From Ustilago trichophora (Eukaryota > Basidiomycota > Ustilaginomycetes > Ustilaginales > Ustilaginaceae): a DNA stretch of 64,000 nucleotides. Location: contig OOIN01000002.1 in assembly GCA_900323505.1 (NCBI GenBank), positions 2,604,001-2,668,000 of the forward strand, read 5' to 3'. The position numbers and the translations under genes are program-made. Below, piece after piece: positions 28,699 through 37,691 of this stretch; position 1 is the first letter of the stretch, and the number at the start of each line of letters is the position of its first letter. The notes under the pieces were generated by a model. It was not told the DNA's origin, did not search any database, and worked only from the letters and a program-made list of their open reading frames with translations.

Positions 28699-31029
28699 AT
28701 GGCACAGCCCATTCGACTCAAGAAGCCTGTCGCTTCTGCTTCGGTCTCCTCCTCGACTTTTCCTGGTTCGCCCTCTAGCATCCACACCGCCTCCGCGACT
28801 GCCTCCAGCGATGCCTCCGAAGCTCATACTCAGAACGTCGTCGTGCTCGGTGGATCCTACGGCGGTATGCATGCTGCCACCGTCCTGGCTCAGAAGCTGC
28901 CTCCCACCCATCGTGTCATCCTCATCGAACGCAATTCACATTTCAACCATCTCTACGTCTTCCCCCGCTTCTCTGTCTCACCGGGACACGAACACAAGGC
29001 ATTCATTCCATACTCGAGCATCTTCAAGGACGCTCCTGCCCGACCCAAGTCGCATCTCAAGCGTGGTCGTTCCAGCAGCTCGCAACCCAAAACTTCGAGC
29101 CGTCATGCAGCTGCCCCTGCGGCGGCGGCCACCATGACGCGCAGCGCCCTCGAGATGGGTTCGACATCCTCCACTTCGGATGCCAAGGCTGGCCCATCGC
29201 GTAGAGCTGCTGGTTCGGCATCTACACCAAGCTCCATGCCAGACGTGCCCGAGGATTGCCAGGTTTCGACCAGCGACGATGATGTCAATTCTTTCCGATC
29301 CGAGTCGCCTGCTTCCTCTCGTGGTCGCTCGCAGGACAGTCGCCATTCTTCTCAGCTTTCAGTCTCCACCGAGTCGAGTACGACCGACTCGGACGAAATC
29401 GCCAGCACCGCCGCATCCTCGTATATCGAGTCCGATGTCAAGGTTGCTGGTCCCAAGGGCATCGAGTCGGAGCTTGCACATACTGCAGAGAAGGCCCGTC
29501 AGGAGGAACAGCTCGGCAGGCCCGAGATCCAAGTTACCGAGCTCAGCGAGGCTGTCCAGCACGGTCTCGATCTCGATGGTCACAACGAGGCCGATAGCGA
29601 CGATGAAGTCGCACAGGGCTTCGAGAGCTCTGCGCCACACATTGTGCTGCAGGCTTCCGTAACCGACATCTCACCCACTCACGTCACTGTTACTCCCACT
29701 TCTTCGTCGTCTTCGCACCACCTTTCCCAATTCTCCAAGAAAAAGTCACTCTGGTCCATCGACAGCGTTCAGATTCCTTACTCACATCTTGTCTACGCTC
29801 TGGGCAGCCATCTTCCCGATCCTCTGCGTACAGAGGCGCGATTCAAGGCTGATGGCACGCACTGGATGCGTGAGATTCAGGAGCGTGTTAAAGTCTCGGA
29901 CGAGATTGTTCTTGTCGGTGGCGGTGCGCTTGGTGTTCAGTTTGCCACCGACATTGCATCCGTGCACCCAGGCAAGAAGGTGACCCTGATCCATTCGAGG
30001 AAGCAGCTTTTGCCCAACTTTGACGAACGTGTCCATGACATTGCCTATCATCGACTCAAGCAGCTTGGTGTCAATGTTGTGCTTGGCGAGCGACTTGCTC
30101 TGACCGAAGGATGCCCGCGGGGGTCGACGGTGAGCAACACCGCCGCCAATGCTGCTTCTGCTGCTGTTCCTACCAAAGCCGAAGTATGCGTCGCAGGTGA
30201 CGCCAAGGGAGAAGGTCTCCAGGCACATCAGGAGGGTATGTGCATTGGTAGTGGTCGCAAGCTCGTCCGTACCACCGGAGGCAAATCGTTCGAATGTGAT
30301 CTGTTGCTCCTATGCACCGGTCAGCAGCCCAACTCTTCGCTCATGGCTAAGCTTTCCCCCAGCTCCGTGGACCCAGGTAGTCGACTGGTGCGGGTTCACC
30401 GTTCGCTGCAAGTAGCAGTGCCCGACCCGCGCGATGCAGCCCAGCAGCCATTCGACGCCAAACCTCCTTGTGGCGACTGTGATTGTTTCCTCGATAAAAA
30501 AGCGCACGGAGCAGAGCTCAATGGCGGCGAAGAGGGACATCTGGCAGACCACCTTGGCGCCCATGCCTCTGGCAAGTTGAGCAACGTATATGCAATCGGT
30601 GATGTAGCTGATGCATTTGGCGCACTCAACGCCGGCTATCAGGCTTGGAACATGGCCGATGTTGCTACGGAGAACATTCTGCGTGATATTCAGGCAAAAA
30701 CTCCCACGCTTTCCGCCTCGGACTCGCCCCGCTCGCCTTCGACCACCGAGATGCTCGAGTTCCAACCAGCAGTTAACATGTTGAAGCTCAGCCTCGGCTT
30801 GGGCAAGATGGTCTTCCAAGGTCCTACCATGCCCCTTGACACTCCTGCGGACAAGGTTAAGCCCGAAGAAACTGGCGAGCTGGATGGAGAAGGAGGAAAA
30901 GATTTGGTCGTAAACGGTAGGATTCCAGGCAAGCCAGAAATTACCATCAAAGACGATCCCAACGATCTAGGCGTAGAGGGTGTCTGGTCGTTTATGGCTA
31001 ATGCTGACACCAGCGATATGTTCAAGTAA
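28699..31029 (+). CDS. FAD-dependent oxidoreductase, FSP1/AIF (NDH-2-like) family
   Basis: From the first in-frame ATG (28699) the product is 776 aa. The FAD-binding Rossmann motif is VVVLGGSYGGMHAATVLAQK, followed by RVILIERNSHFNHLYVFPRF. The second dinucleotide motif, for NAD(P)H, is IVLVGGGALGVQFATDIASV. The closing FAD motif is VYAIGDVADAFGALNAGYQA. These define the AIF/AMID/FSP1 group of quinone or NAD(P)H oxidoreductases. Between them are a long Ser-rich insert (about residues 115-260) and a Cys-rich stretch CGDCDCF near residue 593, neither typical of the family. The frame is open upstream of the ATG and encodes ASRSLFSSATARGI and ARNIRAFTSSAM, which look like a mitochondrial presequence; see findings for a possible leader exon at 28312-28360. 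Electron acceptor and location are unproven. Confidence 0.82.
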   Translation: MAQPIRLKKPVASASVSSSTFPGSPSSIHTASATASSDASEAHTQNVVVLGGSYGGMHAATVLAQKLPPTHRVILIERNSHFNHLYVFPRFSVSPGHEHKAFIPYSSIFKDAPARPKSHLKRGRSSSSQPKTSSRHAAAPAAAATMTRSALEMGSTSSTSDAKAGPSRRAAGSASTPSSMPDVPEDCQVSTSDDDVNSFRSESPASSRGRSQDSRHSSQLSVSTESSTTDSDEIASTAASSYIESDVKVAGPKGIESELAHTAEKARQEEQLGRPEIQVTELSEAVQHGLDLDGHNEADSDDEVAQGFESSAPHIVLQASVTDISPTHVTVTPTSSSSSHHLSQFSKKKSLWSIDSVQIPYSHLVYALGSHLPDPLRTEARFKADGTHWMREIQERVKVSDEIVLVGGGALGVQFATDIASVHPGKKVTLIHSRKQLLPNFDERVHDIAYHRLKQLGVNVVLGERLALTEGCPRGSTVSNTAANAASAAVPTKAEVCVAGDAKGEGLQAHQEGMCIGSGRKLVRTTGGKSFECDLLLLCTGQQPNSSLMAKLSPSSVDPGSRLVRVHRSLQVAVPDPRDAAQQPFDAKPPCGDCDCFLDKKAHGAELNGGEEGHLADHLGAHASGKLSNVYAIGDVADAFGALNAGYQAWNMADVATENILRDIQAKTPTLSASDSPRSPSTTEMLEFQPAVNMLKLSLGLGKMVFQGPTMPLDTPADKVKPEETGELDGEGGKDLVVNGRIPGKPEITIKDDPNDLGVEGVWSFMANADTSDMFK

Positions 31030-31392
31030 TCCACCCTCTCCTCTCTAGCACGAGTTGGATCATTTCTGATTCTTGTTTTATCTTGCAATGCATATTGGGT
31101 TCTATAGCAGCATCACAAAGTCTGAACAGTTGGCAAGATTGGAATCTTGAATTGACTACCGTGTTACATCTATGCCACCGAGGTTTATCCCCATAACTTT
31201 GCAACAGAAAGCATCCCATTCACACGATCCTTCACCGTCAATTTCTACTCATAACTAGCGCAGACACATCGCTTTGGAAACAAACAAAGTTGTAGCAATT
31301 AATAAATAAACTGCGGTATGCAAAAAAGGCAACTGGGAACGAGGTACAAGACCATCTATAGTATACGTATATGGTACAGTGCAATGTGAAAA
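31030..31392. other. Convergent intergenic region
   Basis: 363 AT-rich bases between the oxidoreductase and the Ser-rich gene, which end towards each other. No gene seen. Confidence 0.45.
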
Positions 31393-34300
31393 TCAAGTCT
31401 GAGTATTGGCCGTGACAGTGGCCGTGGCCGTAGCGGCATCTAGCGCACTCGCGATATCGGCCAAGCTCCAAGAGTATCGGAGTCTACTACTTGGATCGCG
31501 CAGCCCGCTAGCGCTGATGGGCTTGATACCACCCGCTCGCGCCACTGACTCGGCTTTGAGCGGTATGGCAGCGACGCATGGGGTGCAATCTCCATCCTCG
31601 CACCCATCTTCTGCGTCTGTATTGCCAGATCCGGAAAAAGGCGAGCGAAGGTATTTGGAACTGGCATCAGTGGCCGAATAAGAAACGGTCGATGGTAGAG
31701 GGTTAAAGTCGTTCGCCCTGTGTTTGCCCCAACGTGGCTTGAGCGGTGCCGAGATCTTTTGCTTCTTGATCATGTCTAGCTCCAAAGACAGCATGAGGAG
31801 GTGGGAGGAATTGCTGAGGAGACGGAAGCGGAAAGCTTGTGGTGCGCCTGCGTTGCCACATGTCGGACTGGATGCGCTGCGACCACGACCACCCATGGGA
31901 CCGGATTGGGGGGACGACGCGGAATCGTCTTCACCGCCATCGGATGCATCGTCCAGGATCTGACCTGCACGAGGTGGATAGGACGGTCCACGACGCAATC
32001 CTTCCAGCCCTCCCAAAAGCAAAGGTTGAGCCTTTGAGGATCTTTGACCGACGGAAGAGTTGACGACTTTGACCGCACCTCGTCGGCCTCGTGAGCCGCG
32101 CGGCGGTGAAGGGTCGTCTTCGCTTTGGTCTTGGCTTTCTGCCTCGCCTTCACGTGCTGCGGCTGCGGCTGCTGCATAGGTCAGATCTGGGGACGATCGA
32201 ACGCTACGAATGGGTGTAGAGACAGAGACATGCGAGCCTTCTCGCCGACTGCTTCGGCGTGTGCGAGAAATCGACTGAAGTGAGGACGTGATAGGTACAG
32301 CAGACACGCCACCGCCAAACAATCCTACAGCACATTGGCGCGTGGATCGACGCGGCGAGGAATCGCGTCCACGACGGCCTCGGTTTCTGCGTGCTTGGCT
32401 GGGTGAGGGCGTCACGTCGCCTTCAGAGTCGGACCCTTCTGCGTTCTCATCTTCCTCGTCGATTGCAAAGGCAGAGTAGCCCTGTGGTACTAGTGCATCC
32501 ACCTTGGGTCGCAGCGATCGTGGGCCAGAAGACCTTCGACGATGTCTGCGCCGGACCACTCGGAATCCATCTGCGTCTACCGAGGACTTCTCCCTCCCTT
32601 CGCTTTCGCCTTGCCGGGGTGGAGACGGGACGCTGCTGTCTGTCTCATCTGCGCTCGACGCCGCTGACGACGAAGTACTTTTACCGAATGTGGGCGAAGT
32701 AGGCGCAGAAGCTGTGTCTGTCGGCGCTGGCCCGTCGGAAAATGGATCGTGTCGATCGAGGCGCGATCTTGACTCAGTTGCGACGCTCGGCTTGGGGATC
32801 TGGACGGTGAGCGGCTCAGAGGGCGCACTTCTCGAAGCAAGCGATCGCGTCGCGCGCCTGCTGTTGCGCGCACACGAGGACTGCGCCTTTTCGTCATCGG
32901 TCGGCTCTAGCTCGATGGGCTGTCCAAGCTTCTTCAGCGACAAAGACGCGCCGACCTCATCTGACCTGCCTCGTTGAACAGAGTGGCGCGAGGCATCCCG
33001 ACGAGGGTCGTCAGAAGCTGTACCTCTGTGACGCACATCTGCGGGCCTGCTTCGACTTCGACTGCGGAAGGTCTGGAGCTGAACCACGGATGACAACTCA
33101 GTGTCAGGGTCGATGGGCTGACCGAGACCCGAAACGTAGGCAGAAGGATCGCGGTCGGCTTCGAGCGGTGAGGCTACACCTCTGCCACGGCGCGGCGCGC
33201 CCATGACATTGTGAGGGTGCTGCCCTTTATCAGACGTGCTGATACTGTCGTTGCTGCTCTGACGAGAACCAAGCAGAGAAGCTGGTGGCGATGGGCTCGG
33301 CGATGGCGATGGCGGGCGACCAGTCTTGAGAGCGACGTTTCGTTGCGCCTGCAGAATCTTCTCATCTGATGGACTTTGCGTCGAACTTGCCAGCCGGTAG
33401 ATCTGGGCAAAGTCATTTTCGGTGGTTGCTGAAGATCCACGGTCTGCGTTGTGGCCGTCGACTCCTTCAGCTTGCGCCTTGGAAGACGAAGCAAGCGACT
33501 CGCGTGCCTGCCTTGCTGCTAGACCGGGCAAGAGAATTAGATTTGGCAAGCGCGCCAAATTACGCCAGCTAGCGGACAGAAGACCAGGGCTATTCGTGTC
33601 GGCGTCCTTGGCATCGACTTCGGGCTCATTCTGATCCTCGGAGCCGGAAGAGATCTGGCGTACTCTTGGCGCTGCACTTGTGTCTTGGGTGCGCGACCAA
33701 ATGCGCAATTGACTCTGGAGGCTAGCCAGACGGGCTTGATAGCTGCTTGCCGTAGGTGAGGGCGGAGAAGCGCTGATGGCAGTGGCGTGACTTCGGTTGA
33801 CAGCGCCTTCGAGGCTGGACCTGGACGGCTGCTCATCGTCACTCTCCGGCTCGCTCTCAAAGTCGCCGATGATCCATGAAGACTTTTTGCTCTGCTTTGG
33901 GGAGGTTCTACGCTTTCCCTTTGCCAAAGAAAGTTGGGCGGTGATAGCCTCCTCGGGAAAGAACTCGACCTTGTCAACCTGAATCATATCCTCGACGCTA
34001 GCTGCAGCGTGACCAAGAAGCGGATCTGACTCGGAGGTGACAGGAATGGCGACGATGGGCTTGAGTGCAGTGAAGCCAGGAGGGCTTCGCTGAACAAGCG
34101 AGGTAGAAGGTGTTGATGCGGCGGGAGATGGATCGTCGCTGCCATCGGTGGAGGAGGGGACGTGGCCCTGGCTTGAGGCAACACTTACAGAAGAATCTGG
34201 GACGCCACTGTTTCGACCATTGGAACGACTTCTACGTTCTCTAATAGGGATGGCGGGAGTGTCGGTGGCTCTTGGTACGTAGTTGAGATCACAGCTGCTG

Positions 34301-35580
34301 GTGCAGCTGGAAGGCGAGGAAGACTGTTCAAAATCAGAAGCATCTTCATCGGCAAGGCGCGTTGAGCGGTTGGCTGAGCGACCGCGTCCGACACTCGTAG
34401 GCTTTGAACCAGTTTCCTCTACAGGCGACGAAGCGTCCAGCCCAGCGGGACGCCCTTGAAGAAGGATGCGCATTCCACGACTGCGCTCGCGCTCGATGCT
34501 GGACCAACGGCGAGATCGACGGCGATGCTGAGCAATCTTGCCAGCGTGGGCGCCTAGATGTTCAGAGGGGGACAGCGGTGGCGAGTCATCTTCATCCGAG
34601 GGGAAGAGAGCTTGCTCTTTGGGGACCGAGAGTCGACGGCTTGAAAGCTGTGCGCTCATGCCAGAATTGTGCATCGAGCTTGGCAAAGTCTTGGTTCGGG
34701 ATGCTCTGCGAGACGCTAAATCGTTGTTGAGATCGTCTTCGCTGACATCATCACCTTCGCCCCCACTGCCGCTGGCGCTGGCGCCACTGAGGACGGTGGC
34801 ACTGGCGCCCCTTCGATCCCACCTTCGACTGGGGCTGACGTTTGCACTGCGACCACGACTTGCTTTGTACAAGGAAGGAAGGACCGCTGAGGTGGCAGCA
34901 GCTGAAGTCTTGTTGGGCGCTGAAAGGGATGCAGAGACTGCAACAGGCTGTCCGAGGAGGGAGACGAATTGAGAAGCCGAGCCGGTGGTGGGTGAAGGAG
35001 TCAAGGAGGAATGTAAGGGGCTGGGCGCAACGGAGCGGGAAGTGACATCGCGAGCTTTTCTTGATCGACGGTCACGTTCGGTGGGCCGTGGTGATGAGAA
35101 TGACGTCGGTAGCGCACTTGATGATCTGATTTCATGTGATGGTGGGGATGGTGGTATGGAAAGTGTAATAGATTCAGGGTGAGGCTGAAATCTATCTGAT
35201 GGAAGACCTTTGAGGCTTATGTGTGTGGGATTTGCGCTTGAATCTGCGAATGTAGGTTGAGTTGATGCGGGCGATGATGCAGACTGCACTGAAAGACGGT
35301 CCATGGCTCCCGCCAAGTCGATGTGTTGGTTGAAGGGCGAGGTTGGAACATTGTCGTCGCTTGCTCTGCGTTTGCCTTTTGCAGCGTATGAGGAGCTGAC
35401 GTACTTTTTGCTCTCGGGAGAGTGTGGAGGAGAGAAGGATGGTGATGATGGTAAAGAAGCGCCAGCTTGATCATGGGTAGTAGCACTTGGTAGGGAGACG
35501 GGCGTTGTACATGCTTCAATGACAGTGCCGGAAGAGGATGAGGACGCCTCGGAATGAGGGGTGGAGCAGCCGGATGACAT
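31393..35580 (-). CDS. Large Ser/Arg-rich disordered protein, function unknown
   Basis: Single uninterrupted frame of 1395 aa from MSSGCSTPHSEASSSSSG. I do not recognise a domain. Most of it is Ser/Pro/Arg-rich and predicted disordered by eye, with many SP/TP sites (SPSFSPPHSPES, SPSPSPPAS) that suit cyclin- or MAP-kinase phosphorylation, and RRRS/RSRSRSR clusters. A motif LGQP(I/V) occurs three times: SLLGQPVAVS, GLGQPIDPD and KKLGQPIELEP. RGRSA also recurs (RGRSANVS, RGRSANRS, RGRSASSP). The least repetitive part is near the C-terminus: FRFRLLSNSSHLLMLSLELD, then MIKKQKISAPLKPRWGKHRA, probably a helix plus a conserved docking segment. No signal peptide or membrane segment. It may be a regulatory or scaffold protein; that is a guess. 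Confidence 0.7.
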   Translation of the reverse strand: MSSGCSTPHSEASSSSSGTVIEACTTPVSLPSATTHDQAGASLPSSPSFSPPHSPESKKYVSSSYAAKGKRRASDDNVPTSPFNQHIDLAGAMDRLSVQSASSPASTQPTFADSSANPTHISLKGLPSDRFQPHPESITLSIPPSPPSHEIRSSSALPTSFSSPRPTERDRRSRKARDVTSRSVAPSPLHSSLTPSPTTGSASQFVSLLGQPVAVSASLSAPNKTSAAATSAVLPSLYKASRGRSANVSPSRRWDRRGASATVLSGASASGSGGEGDDVSEDDLNNDLASRRASRTKTLPSSMHNSGMSAQLSSRRLSVPKEQALFPSDEDDSPPLSPSEHLGAHAGKIAQHRRRSRRWSSIERERSRGMRILLQGRPAGLDASSPVEETGSKPTSVGRGRSANRSTRLADEDASDFEQSSSPSSCTSSCDLNYVPRATDTPAIPIRERRSRSNGRNSGVPDSSVSVASSQGHVPSSTDGSDDPSPAASTPSTSLVQRSPPGFTALKPIVAIPVTSESDPLLGHAAASVEDMIQVDKVEFFPEEAITAQLSLAKGKRRTSPKQSKKSSWIIGDFESEPESDDEQPSRSSLEGAVNRSHATAISASPPSPTASSYQARLASLQSQLRIWSRTQDTSAAPRVRQISSGSEDQNEPEVDAKDADTNSPGLLSASWRNLARLPNLILLPGLAARQARESLASSSKAQAEGVDGHNADRGSSATTENDFAQIYRLASSTQSPSDEKILQAQRNVALKTGRPPSPSPSPSPPASLLGSRQSSNDSISTSDKGQHPHNVMGAPRRGRGVASPLEADRDPSAYVSGLGQPIDPDTELSSVVQLQTFRSRSRSRPADVRHRGTASDDPRRDASRHSVQRGRSDEVGASLSLKKLGQPIELEPTDDEKAQSSCARNSRRATRSLASRSAPSEPLTVQIPKPSVATESRSRLDRHDPFSDGPAPTDTASAPTSPTFGKSTSSSAASSADETDSSVPSPPRQGESEGREKSSVDADGFRVVRRRHRRRSSGPRSLRPKVDALVPQGYSAFAIDEEDENAEGSDSEGDVTPSPSQARRNRGRRGRDSSPRRSTRQCAVGLFGGGVSAVPITSSLQSISRTRRSSRREGSHVSVSTPIRSVRSSPDLTYAAAAAAAREGEAESQDQSEDDPSPPRGSRGRRGAVKVVNSSVGQRSSKAQPLLLGGLEGLRRGPSYPPRAGQILDDASDGGEDDSASSPQSGPMGGRGRSASSPTCGNAGAPQAFRFRLLSNSSHLLMLSLELDMIKKQKISAPLKPRWGKHRANDFNPLPSTVSYSATDASSKYLRSPFSGSGNTDAEDGCEDGDCTPCVAAIPLKAESVARAGGIKPISASGLRDPSSRLRYSWSLADIASALDAATATATVTANTQT

Positions 35581-36132
35581 GTTGATGACAGCAACTAAAG
35601 CGACTGAAGCGTGCAGATGGAGAGGTGCTCGACGCCAGTTGGGGTCAAGGCGGAGAAAGGGAGACGCATGGATTCACCATCCAAGTGTGCCTGGTCGCAG
35701 CTGAAGGGAGTAGTTGCGGGTGTGCGATGTGGTGAAAGCCTAAGAGGGATCAGGAACTGCGAGAAATCAGAATCAGAGGGTACAGAAAGTGTTGAAGCGA
35801 TGTTCGGCGTGGCAGGAGATGACTGAGTCGGACCTGAGGGACAGTTGGCAGCCAGTATCGGCAAGTGAGAGTGATGGTGCCGATGGATGATGGGCTCACT
35901 CGAATATGTATGAGAAAGAGGTATCAGCCGGACCGAGATGGAGCCGAAGAGGTCTGGTCTTGCGATGCGATGCAGGTGTGCAAAGAGAGTTGAGTATGAA
36001 AGGGCGTCTTGAACCTTAATGCTCTGCAGAGTGGTTCAGACAAGTGGCGTAGAGTGGCAGGAATAATGGCGCGTCGCGAATCGTGCGTAAGTATGTGATG
36101 TCGATGTGGTGATTGAGGGGATTGTAAAGAGA

Positions 36133-36194
36133 AAGAGAGAGAGAGAGAGAGAGCGTGTGTGTTTGTGCGTGTGCGTGTATGTGTCCGTGTGTGA
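36133..36194. repeat. GA and GT dinucleotide microsatellites
   Basis: A (GA)n run of about 20 bases is followed at once by a GT-rich alternating stretch with interruptions. Confidence 0.8.
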
Positions 36195-36270
36195 GAGAAG
36201 GGAAGAATGTGACGATGAAAGGAGAGACAGTGTTTTGGTGCGATGAGGTCTGTGTAACAGAAGGTGATGA

Positions 36271-36299
36271 TGTACTGTACTGTACTGTACTGTACTGTA
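36271..36299. repeat. (TGTAC)n pentanucleotide array
   Basis: Nearly six tandem copies of TGTAC. Each junction creates the palindrome GTAC. Shorter arrays of the same unit occur at 28262-28278 and 45106-45120. Confidence 0.85.
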
Positions 36300-37691
36300 G
36301 TTGACTGGTGTAGTGGGCGTTGCAGTGAAACAGCCGTGCGAGCTAACCGTGGGTTCAGAGAGCTCAGTTGGTTGCTGCGAGCACAGCCGCTAGTCGGCGA
36401 GGTGACCCTAAAGAACGCGGACTACGCTAACTGCTTGTGCTGTATGCTTGGTTGTGATGCAGCTTCGAATTAGACTTTGTCGATTTTCAAGCCCGAGTGC
36501 CTGGCTGCCTCTCTCAAATCAGAATTGGGTTGTTGCAAATTTCCAATCATCAACCGAGCGTGGCGAAAATTGCTTTTTGGACACACACTCTCTCTCTTTC
36601 TCGTACATCATACAATTTATACTACTGGTACGATTGGTATGCAACTCTCAATGACTCCGGTTTGCCGGCATTCGCGGAGGGCAACTCTTCATACCGCTAC
36701 TTTAAATGCCATTTAGACACCTGATTCAAGCTCATCTTGTTCATGATAAGCCAGTCACACGTACTGGCAGCTCCAACAGCGTCTGTGTGTGTTTCAGGGT
36801 CGTCACAAGGGTCCCTCTCTCTGCACAGACATCAAGCTTTTTCTACTGAAAGCTTCCTGTCTACTGATGTACAGTATTGCCGGGCTTCTATGCTTGGTCA
36901 CCGCTCATTCTTGGCGCAACCGAGTTAGCCACTAACCCCCGTCCAAAAAAAAAAGAAAAAAAAAAATTTCCTTCCTTTCCATTTACCGAAAAAGCCTAAT
37001 CGATTTTGAAAAGCGGGAGAAAAAGGCTCAGCCATCAAAAGAAATTGGTGCTGCAGGCTGCCATTCAGTCTCCGCTCTCGCTACCACGCTTCTTGTGTGT
37101 CTTTGATGATGCACACGCTTCTGCACCATCAGAGAGACCGTACTCTTCCAACTAGCATTGGCAGTCCTTTTGAGTGTTCAGAACAGACACGCTCCTCCCT
37201 GCAATACCGTATCATGCTCATTGCTCCTGCCAGACCGAATCCTTGCTAGCTCGTCTTCTGTCTCTTGCATCTCAGCCTCTCCATTGGGCTCTTGGGCGAC
37301 TTCATCTGTTCGTTGGTGGGCATTGGTCGGCTCTTCTCACGCCAAGGCTCATTATCCAAGCCACGTCGAGTCCCCACCAGATTGTACTGTTCATCTCAAC
37401 TCGTCAGAAAGGGTGAGAGCCACATTGCTCGTCCCGCTCACTTCGTCCCTTCCTGTTCCACTCAGCATCTTTCTTCCCCAACCACCATCTCCTCCTTCAC
37501 ACGTTCTGCCTTTGCGCTCGACCAAATGTGAAATGCTCAGTCGGGATACAGCTAAAAGTGCTTGCAAGAACAGTCAGGTACGTGTCATTGCAAATATGTT
37601 TTGCATTGGTAATATCGGTAATAATGCAGCACCATACGATAAAGCATTCACGGTCGAGCAGGTCCAAGGTTCTATCTTCTAGAGATCACCT

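Larger units (their letters stand above)
35581..37691. other. Long intergenic region with simple repeats
   Basis: About 2.1 kb without a supported gene, upstream of the Ser-rich gene and downstream of the MFS gene. It contains GA and GT microsatellites (36133-36194), a TGTAC array (36271-36299) and an A-rich tract (about 36947-36967). ORFs up to 174 codons (for example 37158-37682) look like noise. Confidence 0.5.

Noticed and set aside
36350..36425. tRNA-like stretch with AGCTCAGTTGGTT
   Set aside because: It resembles a D-arm, but there is no GTTCRANNC T-loop at the right distance and no acceptor stem pairing.
37158..37682. 174-codon plus ORF near the 3' end of the MFS gene
   Set aside because: Ser/Pro/Leu mixture typical of translated CT-rich non-coding DNA; no domain.
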